From assembly GCA_027257055.1 (NCBI GenBank), contig JAPVLO010000115.1, positions 3,162,001 through 3,226,000 of the forward strand: a stretch of 64,000 nt of DNA, read 5' to 3'. Positions 32,259 through 45,597 of the stretch are shown in pieces; the stretch's first letter is position 1, and each line of letters begins with the position of its first letter. A model generated the notes under the pieces. The model worked only from the letters and a program-made list of their open reading frames with translations. It was not told where the DNA came from and searched no databases. This DNA comes from Cephalopachus bancanus (lineage: Eukaryota > Chordata > Mammalia > Primates > Tarsiidae). Made by a program: the position numbers and the translations under genes.

Positions 32259-33809
32259 AATTCTAGACTGCTGGCATTTTTTTCTATTCATTCAAACTAG
32301 GGCAACAATAAAATGTTTACCATGTCTTGAATAAACAGGGACAAATGTATTAGGAATGAAAACTGGTGTTTCCCAAATATCTGTCAACAACATCACCTCT
32401 GTGGAATGTGTGGGGCTGTGACCGCGGTCCAGTCCAGAAGGCAGAAAGTCACCACAGTCTGGTCCAGAAGGCAGGAAACCAGGCCTTGAGGCTAAGACTC
32501 TGTCCCACCGCCTCCCACACCTGCAGCAGGTAGAGCAAAATGGGCAGGTTGGTGTGTACAGGACTGGAGGGTCCTGGTGGGTCCCCATTTAGAGAAGTGC
32601 GTAGATGGGGCTGGTCAAGATGCCCTGGGGTCCAGAGCCTCAAGTTGCCAGGGATGTGAGGGATGGGAGGGGAGGGAGGGATGTGCCCACCTGGGAGAGG
32701 GTGGGGCTCCGTTGCTGCTTCTGCCAGAGACATGATAACAGTGCACACCTCATGGTACTTCTGGGGACTGAGCGAGATAAGCCATGTACGCACATGGAAG
32801 GCCACTAGGGCATGGTGCACACGCACCAAATGGGAGCTATTTTAGTATGCATAGGGCCAGGCCACTTGGCACTTGCGCCAACAACCCACAGCCCTGCACA
32901 TCATTGACCCAGGAACAGGCCCCTCTGCCTGGGTCCACCGTACCCAGCAGGACTGCTCAAGGGGACATGCCTCTGCTCTGTCTGCTACACTAGGAGCTGG
33001 GAGCCAGTCAACCATGACCCCTTCTCCTCCTCAGATGCTTTCTGACGTGCTGGCTCTGCCCATGCTTACAAGGACACACGGCAAGCACCAGCCCTAGTGT
33101 GTCCCCAGCAGCTGCTATACTGCCAACCCCTTCTGGAGTAAGTCACGGTCTTACTTCCTTCTGGAGACTCCAGGTTATACTACATGGATTCCAAAGGAAA
33201 CTGAGGACCAGAGAGTTTAAGAAAGATGCTTGAGGTCACAAAACTACCACATATCACACTCTGCCATGGCTGGGCCTGGCAGCCTTTCTGCTGAGGGGTG
33301 GAGGAGGAGGCTGGCAAGGCCACACTGGGGCTGGAGCCCATGAATGACGAGGGCTGGACCTGCCTTTCCCTTCATTATGGATAAAGAAGGCAGATGGGAC
33401 AGGGAAGCCCAGGGACCAACAGACAAGCAGAGTAAGAGAGCCTCAGCAGGATGGCACACACCAGGGAAGAGCAGGGGCTGAGCCCTCTTCCTGGGAGCCT
33501 GGAACCCAAAGCGGCACCAGCAGGGCCTCAGGAGCAAAGACAGTGTAAAGAGGTGAGCTAAAAGCCCCTGCTGCCACCCAGCACAAAGGCCGCTCCTTCT
33601 GTCTGCAAGACCACATGGGTGTAAGATGCTCTGCGTTAGGCGAGTTTCTAGCTCACCTCACCCTTTCTGCTCACTCTAAACACACCACACGCACTTTCTG
33701 TCCTTGCCCAGGCTCTCCTGCTCCTTCCTGTGGCTCTAGTGCCAGCCCACCCATCCCTGTCTCCGCAGGCCCAGGTGGTTTCTCCCTCCTCTGACCTCCC
33801 AAGTCACAG
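32259..33809. other. Intergenic downstream of CXCL14
   Basis: Unique DNA with a MIR remnant near 33165-33262 (GGAAACTGAGGACCAGAGAG). Two AATAAA copies close after the gene may act as backup 3' signals. No gene. Confidence 0.5.
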
Positions 33810-33985
33810 GTCAATTATCAGTAAGAATAACAGTGTCACCTTACAATGGGCCAGCATTGACCTGAACACTGGCCCTACATGTGCAACCTGCACCATCACG
33901 ACAGTGCTGTGTGGCCAGGCAGTCGAGCAGTGTGTTCAGGTGAGTAGAGGCAGAGCTGGAATTCAAGCCCAGTCTGTCAAAGAGC
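33810..33985 (-). mobile_element. MIR, antisense, diverged
   Basis: GGGCCAGCATTGACCTGAAC and GGCAGAGCTGGAATTCAAGC resemble the two ends of MIR. Confidence 0.5.
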
Positions 33986-36040
33986 AGAAGAGGGAGAGAT
34001 TCTGAGTGTAAATGTCTCCATTCCCTGAGACTGTGTCCCTGGAGAACAAATGCTGGGCTGTTCTTCCATGGAGAGTGTGGGCCCTATCCTCCAGCAGACA
34101 GGTATTGGCCAGACAACCAGAAACAGGCCCTGAGCACGAACACTTCACCTAACACCAAATGAGGAGGCACAGGTGCCAGGAACTGTGCCGAAGTCCAAGG
34201 AAGAATCCCCTTTTCCGAGGTTAGGGAATTGTTTCCCATGTTTTCTGTCCTCTGGGGTTCCCAGCAGCCCTATGAGGTGTCCACCTGCCACATTCTAGAA
34301 AGGAGAGGAATTCCGGTGCAAGCAATGCGAAGCCAAGTGTCTTTTCCAAGTGGGTCCTGGGGTTGTGGCTCTCATAGGCTTCCCTGGATCAGGATGAGCC
34401 TGCCCTCTGCACTCCAGGCAGACCTGGCCCACCTCCAAGGCCCACCTCTTCACAGCAAGCCAGCCAAACGCCAATAACTTCCTGCAGGCATGTCCTGAGC
34501 AGGCTACAGAACTGCGGGTGCTAATGATCCATGAAGCTCCAACCATGTCCTGCGGCTCATCTCTTCTACCTCAGACCCTCCTTAGATCTTCTCCACTCGG
34601 AGCTTCTCCTGATCACCCCAGAATTCGAGTCAGGATCGGCTACATAATTTTCAGGGCCTGGTACCAAAATAAAACAAAACAAAATGATGCAGATGCCCTA
34701 TTCAAACACTTAAAAGTTTCAAGTTAGCAACAGCATTAAAAGAAGCACAGGCTCCTTTCCAGACAAGCCCTTTGCAACTCACATGTCGCAAGTCCATAAA
34801 GCCGGCTTTGTCTCCAGCCTCAACTCCAACACCTGTGGGTGACTCACTCTGGCCCTGAATTATTACATGACTTATACTACAATTTAAGTTTTAATTTGAA
34901 CAATAACAAGATATCTTCTTAGAAGCCAGGAACTGTGTCTTAGGCTTCTTTGTAAAAACCTTCCAGAACCTATGTAGCATTTATGAGGTACTCAAACACA
35001 ATTAATTAATGATTAGTTCTGGCAGTAGTGGGAAACTGCCAGGGGAGGGAGAGGAGAACACACCTCATCAATAAAGGTACCTGATCACAAACCAGGCGAA
35101 GTGGGGGCCAAAGCGAGGCCCAAACTTTACCTACACAATGACCATTTGTAAACCTGACCCTGAATTGTACCCCACATCTTTAAAATAAAAGAAAAATTTT
35201 TTAAATTAATGATTAATTCATTAATGGTAGCCTCTTGAGGAGCTCCCTGAGAACATGCTCTCTTCACTCATTCCTGAACTACTGCTATGTGCAAAGCTCT
35301 GTGCCGAGCACCATGAGGAAGCGGGGTTTGGTCAGGTGTGGTTCTTTATCCTCAAGGGCAGAGTTCAATCACTCATTCACCAGCCACTGTTTCATTATTA
35401 AACATCTGGTATGTGTTGACACTGCACTGGATGTGGACATGGCGCCTCTAAAAACGCAAGAGCCTACAAGGGAAGCAAAGAAGCTGCCTGAAATTGCCTG
35501 CTGGCCCAATTGCCAGGAGGACTTATGGAAGGCTCTAGGGGAACCCCCAAAGGGGCAGGCGCCTCATCCAGGCTCTGAGAAGGAGACCCTGATCAAGACC
35601 TCTGTTAGTCCCAGGAGGGCTCGTGACAACTGCAGGTCATCACCAGGCAGCAAAAAAAGTGCTGACTTCATCCTGGCAGCGCCATGGCCCAGGGCCTGCT
35701 GCCCTCCCTGCCCCCGTGTGATGACACAGGCCAGCCTTGGCAGAGAGCCCAGGGCTAAACAAGTGAGGAAGACTGGGGGATTCAGGGCATCAGGCGCATC
35801 CGCCACACCCCAGAAGCACACCCATGCAGACCAGTTCTAGCCCAGCCTCCACTTCTCTCTCATCCAGCTCCCTTCCTCTCCTTGGTCATCACCTCCTGCC
35901 TGCGCTGCCAGCCAGCCCTGGCGGGACCTCTCTAACCTCACAGACAAGGAAGCTCACACAGTCCTTCCTGCTTGGTCTCCCACAACAGGAAGACATCGTG
36001 CTGCTTTTAGAGTTCCTGGGGCATTTTCCTTTCCTCTTGT
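33986..36040. other. Intergenic, L2/MIR traces and an L1 end
   Basis: Contains the L1 end at 35015-35205 and probable antisense L2 traces at 35260-35470. A frame of 201 codons at 35235-35840 crosses this L2-like DNA and has no domain. Confidence 0.45.
35015..35205 (+). mobile_element. L1-like 3' end, lineage-specific type
   Basis: Contains ACCTGATCACAAACCAGGCG, TGGGGGCCAAAGCGAGGC and CTGAATTGTACCCCACATC, then an A-rich tail. AATTAATGATTA flanks both ends as a target duplication. It closely matches 52985-53178. Confidence 0.72.
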
Positions 36041-36345
36041 TTTTGTTTTTTTTGTTTGTTTGTTTGAGTTGGAGTCTCACTCTGTTGTCCCGGCTGGAGT
36101 TCAGTGGCACACTCATGGCCACCCCAGAGACGACCTGCTGAGCTCTGGCGATCCTTACACCTAAGCCTTCCAAGTAGCTGGAACTTCCAGGCGTGTGCTA
36201 CCACACCCGGTTAATTTTTTTATTTATTGTACAGATGAAACCTCACCATGTTGCCCAGGCTGGTCTCGAACCTGTGGGCTCAGGCAATCCACTCACCTCG
36301 GCCTCCCAAAGTGCTGGGATTACAGGCAGAGCCACCGAGCCCAGC
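36041..36345 (-). mobile_element. Alu, lineage-specific, minus strand
   Basis: Full dimer with a (TTTG)n head. It is flanked by TTCCTCTTGTTTTTG and CTCTTCCTGTTTTTG, an imperfect duplication. Confidence 0.92.
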
Positions 36346-36549
36346 CTCTTCCTGTTTTTGAAACGTTGATTGGATACTCTTGGAGAGCACCAAGAAAGCA
36401 ATAAAATCCTAAGCAAATTTCTTGCTTTCAAGGTAACATCTCCCAGCTTCCTCCACACCAGACCTCGCGGAGCCTTGCCACCAGGGGACAGCAAAGAGCC
36501 TGGAGGCCTCAGCCAAGTTCCCCGAGGCTGCTTGAGGACAGCGACAAGA

Positions 36550-36830
36550 GCCAGTGTAATTATTACTGATTGCGAGCCAGATCCTGTGCTGAGGACCTCA
36601 CAAGTTTTATCTTACTGTAGTTCCATTTACAGATGAAGAAACTGAGGCTCAGTGAGGTGAACACTTTACTTATATTCACACTGCTAGCAGGTGGTAGAGG
36701 CAGGATTTGAACTCCTATGTGTCCAGCTCCAAGCAGGTGTTTTGCTCTCTGAAGTATGCATTGTGTTACACCATTATTAGTTTCATTTTACAGATGAAGA
36801 AATTAAGGCTTAGAGAAACCAAGTCCACCC
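36550..36830 (-). mobile_element. Two MIR fragments, antisense
   Basis: ACAGATGAAGAAACTGAGGC and AGAGGCAGGATTTGAACTCC define the first copy (to 36730). ACAGATGAAGAAATTAAGGC near 36790 is a second. Confidence 0.78.
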
Positions 36831-37266
36831 CAGCCCATTTGCTCTCAAACTCTGGTTAATAGCACCTAACTCTGGGTTTACCTCCTATTGAATGGAGATT
36901 AGTCATCCAGTTAACAAGGGACACACAGACAACAATCAGTCTCAGCCAGGTATGTCTGGCCGGTGTCTAGTTTGTCTTTTAAAGGCAGAAGGCTGCAGAA
37001 CACACACGCTGCTCCACAACTTCTCCCTCAACCCCACAGAGCCCTGCTGGGAGCCACCGGAGCCAGGAAGCTCTGGGTAACCCCCAAGCCCTTCAGAGCC
37101 CTGGAGCTGCGCACCTGCTGTCTGGCTCACGCCAGCAGAAACAAATTCTGCAGGAGTAGAAGCAGTCAGAAGCCTTTTCCCCAACACCAAACAAATGATG
37201 TAAACACAATGACCATGATGTTGTCAAATTCAACTCCAGGCTTTGGTTAAAAACTAGTTGAAACCA

Positions 37267-37564
37267 GCCGGGCTCGGTGGCTCAGCCTGTAATCCGCGCC
37301 TTTGGGAGGCTGAGGTGAGTGGATTGCCTGAGCCCGCGGGTTCGAGACCCGCCTGGGCCGGCGAGACCTCATCTCTACAATAAATCAAAAAATTAGCCGG
37401 GCGTGATAGCACGCACCTGTAATTCCGGCTACTCGGAAGGCTGAGGCGGAAGGATCGCCGGAGCCCAGCAGGTCGAGGCTGCGGTGGCCGGGAGCGGCCA
37501 CTGCACTCCAATCTGGGCGACAGAGTGAGACTCCAACTCAAAAAAAAAAAAAAAAACAAAAGCA
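37267..37564 (+). mobile_element. Alu, youngest lineage-specific type
   Basis: Full dimer with GAGCCCGCGGGTTCGAGACC and GTGGCCGGGAGCGGCCAC. The duplication AAACTAGTTGAAACCA (37251-37266) / AAACTACTTGAAACCA (37565-37580) has one mismatch. Confidence 0.96.
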
Positions 37565-38039
37565 AAACTACTTGAAACCAATTAAAAAATTGGTTAAATT
37601 GGTTAAAAAATTAACTCAAAGCTGGATTTAAAACAATCTGCCCCATTTCACAATGAGGGCAGAGTTGATATTCCGGGATGAGTGGTAGGCATGTCTAATT
37701 AGATGCAGATGAGACTCTCATCTAATATTCAAAGTTATTCCCCAGAGCACAGGGAAGGTGAGGCAACAGGCTCTTTCTTTCAATCCATTGTTATTTAAAG
37801 ACAACCCTCCCACAAGAATCACTTCCAAATTACAAAGCTTTTCTTCCCTAGAAACAACGGCCTGCAAAGACAGACTGGAGTTAAGTATGCACATTGGTAC
37901 AGTCAAATAAAAATGTTATAAGCCAAGAAAATTATGAGAGAAAGCATATCCTCCAATTCCTTTATCGCTACTAAGATGCCAATCCTGCTGATTACACATA
38001 TTTTGAGGGCTGCAAAGTTTAATGAAAAACAATAGCAAC

Positions 38040-38160
38040 AACTACAGCTTTCCGACCAAATGCCACGGTTAGGCCCATTTTATAGATGAGGAACTTGAGG
38101 CTTAGAGAAGCTAGGTGGCTTGTCCAAGTTCATACAGTGACCAAGTGGTTGTGAACAGTG
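38040..38160 (-). mobile_element. MIR fragment, antisense
   Basis: TTTATAGATGAGGAACTTGA GGCTTAGAGAAGC and GGCTTGTCCAAGTTCATAC. Confidence 0.72.
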
Positions 38161-39339
38161 TTAAAATCTTTTGATACTCCTAGGCAGGATGACCATCTGT
38201 CCTGGTTTGCCTGGGACAGTCCTGGTTTATGGTAGCTGTCTTCATGCAGTCACGAAGAGTGTTCCCTTTCACTCTCAGAAGAGTCCTAGTGTGAGTGATA
38301 TATGATCATTCACTTACAGGGCTTAGCAGAAAAGTACATAGGATGTGGATTGTACAGTGTCTAAGGAATGGTCCGTCATTGCTTCTCAGACTTTGGCTAA
38401 CATCAAGTGTAGGAATGGTCAGAACTTCTCCCCCAGACGACCTGCTCCTAAGTGAGTTTGGACCCTTTGGGAGTAATAGTAACTCTTTCACACTACAGAG
38501 TACCCCACTCACTGGCAACACTCTGGTTTTCCCTTTTCCACGTGGCCTGCCTTCCCTGCTAGACAAAGACTCGGATCTGATGCCAGTGGGTGGTTCAGGG
38601 GAGGCACGCGGCACTTTGGAGACCTGTCTGTTGAATGAAGACTCGCATCAAAAACCCTGTCCCCTTCGCCATGTGTCCGCCCACATGAGATTTCTCAGAC
38701 AATTAAAGTATCAGTTTCTGGTTTAAAGAGAACAAAAGTCAGCCCAGCAGCTGCACTTCCAAGAGCACTGAGGAAAGCCTTTCCTGGACAATTTGGTTGG
38801 CATGTGCTTTAAGTGGGGGATTAGCTACTTCAGAATAGCGGTAATGGGATATGGGCTTTGACATCCCGGTCCAACTCAAGGAGGCTGAAGCACACTGGGA
38901 TGCTTGGGGCATCCATGGAGACCCACAGGCACAGCTTCCTCCCCCACCTTCTCCAGGTCTGAGGCTTTGGTCAAGGCTGGAGTCTACAATAAGGCTGCCC
39001 ACTCGTTCCCTTGAGCCTGGTAGGATCTGGGATGGGACACGGCAGAGACCCAGGATGCAGACCACAGGGGCCTGCTGGGAGCCACAGGGAGCCAGGAAGC
39101 TCTGGGTGCCCCCTGAGCCCTTCAGGCTCACTGACTCCATTTTTCCCTGAGGCCAGCATCCTATTCCTGAGGCTTCGGGAAATATCCAGCTGCCACTCGA
39201 TCTGATCTGGATGCCTATGCACACCAGAAGCTAGGGGTTTTCTGTTCTTCCCTGGAAGTCTCACGGCAATAGATACACAGAAGGAGCCCAGGCCCCCAGC
39301 TCAATGTCCACCCTCAGTGTCTGCAAGGTTGTCCTGGCT

Positions 39340-39490
39340 CTTCTCCTTCGAAGTCCAGTGGCCTTGAGCAAGTTACTTAATTTCTCCCAGTCTCAACTTC
39401 ACAACTATAGTGAGTATCAAATAAGATACATATCTCAACACAGAAAGTAAGCAGTCAATAAGTGATAGTTGGCTTTCATGGTTATTATCC
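39340..39490 (+). mobile_element. MIR, sense
   Basis: CCTTGAGCAAGTTACTTAAT and GTCAATAAGTGATAGTTGG fit the MIR second half. Confidence 0.72.
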
Positions 39491-39565
39491 AGTCTTTAAA
39501 ATTTCCAAAGGAAACTTGAGTTGTATAACCTACTTTGACCCACCTGGATTAACATTATTAGGCAC

Positions 39566-39856
39566 TGACCGGGCTCGGTGGCTCAGCCTGTAGTGAATTG
39601 CTGAGGTGAGTGAATTGCCTGAGCCCGTGGGTTCGAGACGAGCCCAGGCAACTTGGCGAGACCTCGTCTCTAAAACTAAAAAAAAAAATTAGCTGGGTGT
39701 GGTAGTGCACGCCTGTAGTTCCGGCTACCTGGAAAGCTGAGGCGCAAGGATCACTGGAGCCTAGCAGGTCAATGCTAGGGTGGATGTGAATGTGCCACTG
39801 CACTCCAGCATGGGCGACAGAGTAAGACTCCAACTCAAAAAACAAACAAACAAAAA
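39566..39856 (+). mobile_element. Alu, lineage-specific, internally deleted
   Basis: Dimer lacking about 15 bases after GCCTGTA in the left arm. Target duplication ATTATTAGGCAC (39554-39565) / ATTACTAGGCAC (39857-39868). Confidence 0.93.
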
Positions 39857-39894
39857 ATTACTAGGCACAAAAAAGCCAAATTTCAGGTACATAT

Positions 39895-40500
<606 letters not shown>

Positions 40501-40560
40501 TTAAGCTATGAATATTTTAACTGCTTTTGAACAGCAGACTGCCTTGAAAAGCTGAAAAAT

Positions 40561-40844
40561 AGGCTGGGATCGATGCCTTGGTCTGTAATCCCAGCACTTC
40601 AGGAGGCCGAGGTGAGAGGATTGTCTGAGCCTGCGGGTTCGAGCAGGGCAACTTGGTGAGACCTCATCTCTACAATAAATCACAAAAACTAGCCAGGCAT
40701 GGTGGCGTGCATCTTAGTTCCAGCTACTTGGAAGGCTGAGGTAGAAGGATCACCTAAGCCCAATAAGGTCGAGGCTGCAGTGGCCATGAGCATGCCCCTG
40801 CACTCCAGCCTGGGCGATGGAGTGAGACTCCAACTCAAAAAAAA
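40561..40844 (+). mobile_element. Alu, lineage-specific type
   Basis: Full dimer with linker CAATAAATCACAAAAACTAGC. Perfect 15-base duplication GAAAAGCTGAAAAAT at 40546-40560 and 40845-40859. Confidence 0.95.
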
Positions 40845-41138
40845 GAAAAGCTGAAAAATGCTATGATTTCTTTTCTTTGGTTAAAAAAATGCACAGAGTA
40901 TTTTGCAAACCATTTCAGGAAAATCTCGGGCATCCCTGAGGTTATCCTTATGGCTCCATGGATCTTGTGAGAGTAATTCCTGCCTTAGATAATCCCAGGT
41001 AGGGCATCCAAATGCTGCTTGAATACTTCCAGTAACAGGAGTCTCACAACTGGTAAAGCAGCTCACTCTATGGCTGGAAAAATCCAAGTGCTAAAAAGAG
41101 TTAAAATTAGATCAGGACAATAAAAGTCACGTCCTAGA

Positions 41139-41276
41139 CCAGGTGTGGTGGCTCATGCCTGTAATTCCAGCACTTTGGGGGGCAGAGGTGAGCAGACTGC
41201 TTGAGCCCAGGAGTTCGAGACCAGCCTGGGTGTCATGGCGAGACCTCGTCACTACAAAAAGTCAAAATAAAATAAA
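41139..41276 (+). mobile_element. Free left Alu monomer (FLAM-like)
   Basis: A left arm only, ending CACTACAAAAAGTCAAAATAAAAT. AATAAAAGTCACGTCCT before it and AATAAAAGTTACTTTCT after it look like target copies, so it probably inserted as a monomer or a 3'-truncated dimer. Confidence 0.82.
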
Positions 41277-41859
41277 ATAAAAGTTACTTTCTGAGTTCCA
41301 TCTCCGGAGCTACACAGAGGCAGCACAATGCCTTTTCCAGGTACCAGCCCTTGGTGTATTTAGAGGACAGAGGCCATGCTGGGACACGCCTGACCTCCAG
41401 GCTAATCCCACTGACCTCTCAGCCACTCATGGCCCTTAACCCTCCGAATCACCCTCCCCGACCCACCTTCTGTGTGCTGTGGCTATCTCCTTTGTCCCAG
41501 ACACAGCAATTTTATTAACCCCAGCCACCTCATCACCTATGTTAAGTAGGCATTTAACCAATCCTTACGGCCACCTCATCCTATCAGAGCAGAGTTTCAT
41601 GCCACACCCACCTCCACTCCAATCTTGTGCTTGGGCAACTAATCCTTTGAACCTAAGCCCACCACTTTATATATGTCCCAATTAATCTCACGGATGCCTT
41701 CCCTATCACTCCAACCTTCAGGAAGTGTTGGGAATTCACGTTCTATCAACCAGTGCGTTAATTCTGCCTCTGTGTTTTGAGACGCTTGCAAATCCCATGG
41801 AGGATAAGGAAATCGACGAGACATGTGCATCTCCCTATGTTACGCTCGGGGTGCCTCAC

Positions 41860-42010
41860 ACATGTTCCAATTCAGTCTCCTTCCCAACTCTATGAAATAG
41901 ACATTGGCATCTATACCACCATCCTTGTTTTCTAAACAAGAAAACTGAGTCTGATGGATATTCAGTCACTTGCATGATGATATCCAGGTGTCAAACAGCC
42001 TCGCAGGGAT
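41860..42010 (-). mobile_element. MIR fragment, antisense
   Basis: CAACTCTATGAAATAGACAT and AAACAAGAAAACTGAGTCTG. Confidence 0.65.
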
Positions 42011-43114
42011 GCTTGTCCAAGCCTATCTGAGCCTTGTGATTTCACCTCACCGCGACATTGTCACATGTCATTTGAATGTTATTTTTCTAGATGTATCTGT
42101 CTCTCCAACCAGGCTGTGGAATCCCTGACAATAGTCCATAGGTTTTGCCTCTGAATTCTCAGCCCCTGGTGAGTGCCCGGCACAGAGAAGGTGCTTTAGA
42201 ACTAGAAGGAGAGCACAAAAAGCAGCCACTTGGGGCTCATGTGTGGCCAGAATGCTTCTCGGAACTGAGCCCTGGTGGCCAGGTGCTTCTCTTGGAACAT
42301 TTCTTTTACTCTGTGGATCATCAGGACACAGTATCATCCACACATGACCAGAATGTTCTGTGTCCCCAGCCCCCAGGACATGCTGGTCCTAAGACTGTGA
42401 CATTCATTCACCCTGGCCCTGCATCCCTCCCACACCCAGCAACATCCCTAAGCCCAGCAGATGGACGCTCCCCATGTGGTCCCCACTTCCCCACCCCAGA
42501 ACTGGCCTCCTTAGCACAGGGGCTGTGTGGTGGGAAAGAGAAGATTCAGGAAGCCTCTGAATTGAGAGTTCTCAAAAGCTCTTGAAGGAACACTCAAATT
42601 TCTGACTAACTCACTCTTAAAAAAAAAAACAGATTATTGAGTGAACTCACCGAACGTTTCCACTGAAAAATCGGGCTAAGGAGAAGAAATGACCAAACAC
42701 ACCACCGGGTTCAACCACCAGGTGTTGAACGCAGTTGGGTTCCACACGGCACCACTTTTCTGTGCACAAACCCATCATGGCATCTCACCTCCAATATGGC
42801 CTGTTCTTTTCCAACAGACTGCAAGGCCATAACTCTTCTGAAAGCCATCATGCAGTGGTTCCACTAAACACAACTCTGTGGATTAACAGACAAGGAAGGG
42901 AAGTCTGGGCCTGCCGTGAGCTCACATTAAGAAGAAAGATCAAACGCGCCATCTTGTGGCTAATTCACAACTTGCATACCCCTTGGGGCCTGGGATTGGT
43001 CCTACCAAGAGGAGAAAGCAGCAGGGATCTAGGGAGCTTCATCTTTTTCTTCTCCGTTACTGGTCACAGAAACCACAGTAGAATGGTTCCTCTCTGCATA
43101 ACCGAGGAACTGTA
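42011..43114. other. Intergenic, unique, with a CTCF-like motif
   Basis: No gene. The minus strand at 42946-42959 reads CCACAAGATGGCGC, close to the CTCF core. The frames at 42145-42585 and 42735-43115 show no recognisable domain. Confidence 0.45.
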
Positions 43115-43310
43115 AAATGCAACGGGTCAGGACCCAGCCCTAGAATCAGACACAGCTGCCTGGGTTTGAATCCTGGCTTGGCTCCTTACAAACCATGCAA
43201 CTTTGGTCAAATGACAGGACCTCTTAGAAACTCAGTTTCTCCCATGGTTAAATAAGGATAATTACAAGACCCATCTCACAGGGTAGTTAGAAGGATATGC
43301 CCAATCATAC
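43115..43310 (+). mobile_element. MIR, sense
   Basis: GCTGCCTGGGTTTGAATCC, CTTTGGTCAAATGACAGGAC, AAACTCAGTTTCTCCCATGG and CTCACAGGGTAGTTAGAAGG. Confidence 0.8.
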
Positions 43311-44629
43311 CCATGAATCCTTAGCACATCTCTAAGCATGTGCATTCCAATATTTCTCAACTTTTTGACACCACTGGTGGTAAAAAGCAGCATTGATTTC
43401 ATATAAGATGGAGGCAGGAGTGGGATGGGGAGAGCTAGTAATCTACTACCTAAAATGCACACATTCATTAGAAGGCATACTTTTAATTCAGAGAAGTTAA
43501 AACATGAAGGGAAGAAAGATCATTTTAGATCCCATATCTTGCTGCACCGTGAGTGCAGCCTGTCCTTGACTGAATCCAGGGGGACACAACACATCACCTG
43601 CAAGACTGGCACTCCTCTCGAAGGTAGCAAGTGCAGTGCACAGCTCACCTCCTCAGGTGCCCAAGGGAAAGATTCAGTCCACTCCTGCTGCCATCGGATT
43701 GGACATGCGCATCTGGGAGATGGTGATGCAGCCCCAGGGACTCATAAGTTCCTTATTCCCCCACAGTTTGGGAGCTGGTTGATGGATAGATGTTGACAAG
43801 TGCAGGTGGGTAGAAAAGTAATCACAGAGTAGAGTTCAGGAGGGCCCTGAAGAACAAGAAGAGATAAACAATGAGTAAAAGACTCATGCCTTGTGCCAGG
43901 TACAGTGCACAGGAAGAATTAGGAATTTTCAACCATTTCAAACATTTCTAGGAAGACATTTCAAATTCCATTTGGTATTACTCCTTTTGCAAACACTACA
44001 AGGTGCAGTGCTACCATGCCCAGTGAAGTACCTTTATGTTAATCAGTTTTACTTAATCCTAGTAGGTATTACTGTGTGACTGTCCTCAAAACTGAATTAT
44101 TGAAAACCATTCCCTGCTAGACACAGGTACAAGCACATTACTTCACGTAACTGCACGACCACCATGGGAAGCTGGCACTGCTGCAACCTCCATCACACAG
44201 AAGGGGAGGTCGAAGTCCAGAGAAGCTGAATAACTTGCCTTCTTTTCCGGTAGCAGCATCCTAGCATCCTTCTTTCTTTGGAACCACTCATCCCTTCAGG
44301 ATGTTGGTAACAAGATGCTGGTGCAGATGATCCAGATCGACCAATCAGAGCTCAAGATTCTCTTCCCAGTACATTGATTGGCTCAGATGTGGACACATGA
44401 GCCAAGAAAGCCAATCAGGACTTCACAAGATTTTCTTGGCAAAAGTTAAAAAGAAACCTCTTTTCTCTTTGGTTCACAAGCCACAGGGACTTGAACTCAG
44501 GGAGCTAGAGGTTATTTGTGGGATCTGGTGAAGAAAACCTGCCTGAAACCAAAGCCAACACACAGAAGGAATCAGAACAAAGGAATGACAGGACTAAGGC
44601 CACCACATGGGTTAGCCCCTGGCTCTATG
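43311..44629. other. Intergenic, unique with a MIR fragment
   Basis: No gene and no further recognised repeat apart from the MIR near 44130-44260. Confidence 0.5.
44130..44260 (-). mobile_element. MIR fragment, antisense
   Basis: CATCACACAGAAGGGGAGGT and AGAGAAGCTGAATAACTTGC. Confidence 0.62.
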
Positions 44630-44720
44630 CATAATGTTCATTATGCAGGTACCCTAGTTGATGAGGTGTGTCACCTATTCCCCAGGCAGATTCCCACTAC
44701 TGCCAAAGTTATGCCAGCTC
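44630..44720 (-). mobile_element. L1-like fragment, antisense
   Basis: GTTCATTATGCAGGTACCCT…GATTCCCACTACTGCC also occurs at 45652-45720. The copy here lacks the T-rich end. Class assignment is tentative. Confidence 0.5.
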
Positions 44721-44887
44721 TTCCCAATTTGCAGAAGCCAACTCATGCTGTGTTTGCTAAGTTGGGGTCAAATCTCTGACACTTGCAATCAGCCAAGGTA
44801 ACAAAGAAAAAAAAAGAGTAAGGTCCAGTTGCAGAAAATCAATAACTTTTTAATTATGTTAACATCATTATTAACAATAATTTTACT

Positions 44888-45017
44888 TCTTTTTTTTATT
44901 TATTTGTTTTTAAAGAAACTTCTGCCCAGGCTGGTCTCAAACTCCTGGGCTCAAGCAATCCTCTCACCTCAGCCTCCCAAAGTTCTAGATTACAGGCATG
45001 AACCATCATACCCGGCT
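44888..45017 (-). mobile_element. Alu monomer, minus strand
   Basis: One arm only (GCCCAGGCTGGTCTCAAACTCC…ACCCGGC) behind a T-rich head. TATTAACAATAATTTT and TATTAACAAGTATTTT flank it as an imperfect duplication. Confidence 0.85.
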
Positions 45018-45179
45018 ATTAACAAGTATTTTTAAAACTGCTATGAATAACATCCCCCATTGAATTCAAAATTGAAATAATTACATAATGTAATAAGGTT
45101 TAAAAGCCATGGATTTCAACTTAATAAAGTAAAATAAATAGCTAGAATGGAAGAAAGCTCTCCACTAGGAAAGTCAAAA

Positions 45180-45470
45180 AGTAGTGACTGCTGAGCATAG
45201 CAGAACGCTTTCTGGGTTTGGCAATATGGAAAGGTCTTCAGGAACTGCAAGTGAACAATCCCATTTCTAGGAGTCTGTCCTAAGGGAAGAATCCCAGTCA
45301 AGGAAATTGATACCTGCATGGAGATGTTCACTGCAGTATTATTTATCATAGGTAAAGATAAATAAATAGAAATAAAAGGAGATAATGCTAAAAAGGTTGG
45401 GATACAATTGTATATCATGGTACATCAATTTTATTAAATATATGACTAGTCAAACTATGTGAAAGACTGT
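45180..45470 (+). mobile_element. Old L1 3' region, sense
   Basis: Landmarks include AACAATCCCATTTCTAGGAG, TGTTCACTGCAGTATTATTT and TATCATGGTACATCAATT in the standard L1M order. Confidence 0.68.
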
Positions 45471-45597
45471 AGAAATATTTATTCAAGAATTTGTCAAACA
45501 CCAATAATAATTCACTGAGTTTGTATTATGAGCTGTTTTATATGCTTCCTGTTATTTAATACTGGAACCATTTAAGTGTTAGGTACTTTTTAAAACT

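Noticed and set aside
35235..35840. Plus-strand open frame of 201 codons
   Set aside because: It begins in L2-like DNA, has no recognisable domain, and overlaps an opposite-strand frame.
38185..38240. Possible short-TIR DNA element (GATGACCATCTGTCCTGG…)
   Set aside because: One end recalls a known hAT-type motif, but I could not find a matching second end, so it was not called.
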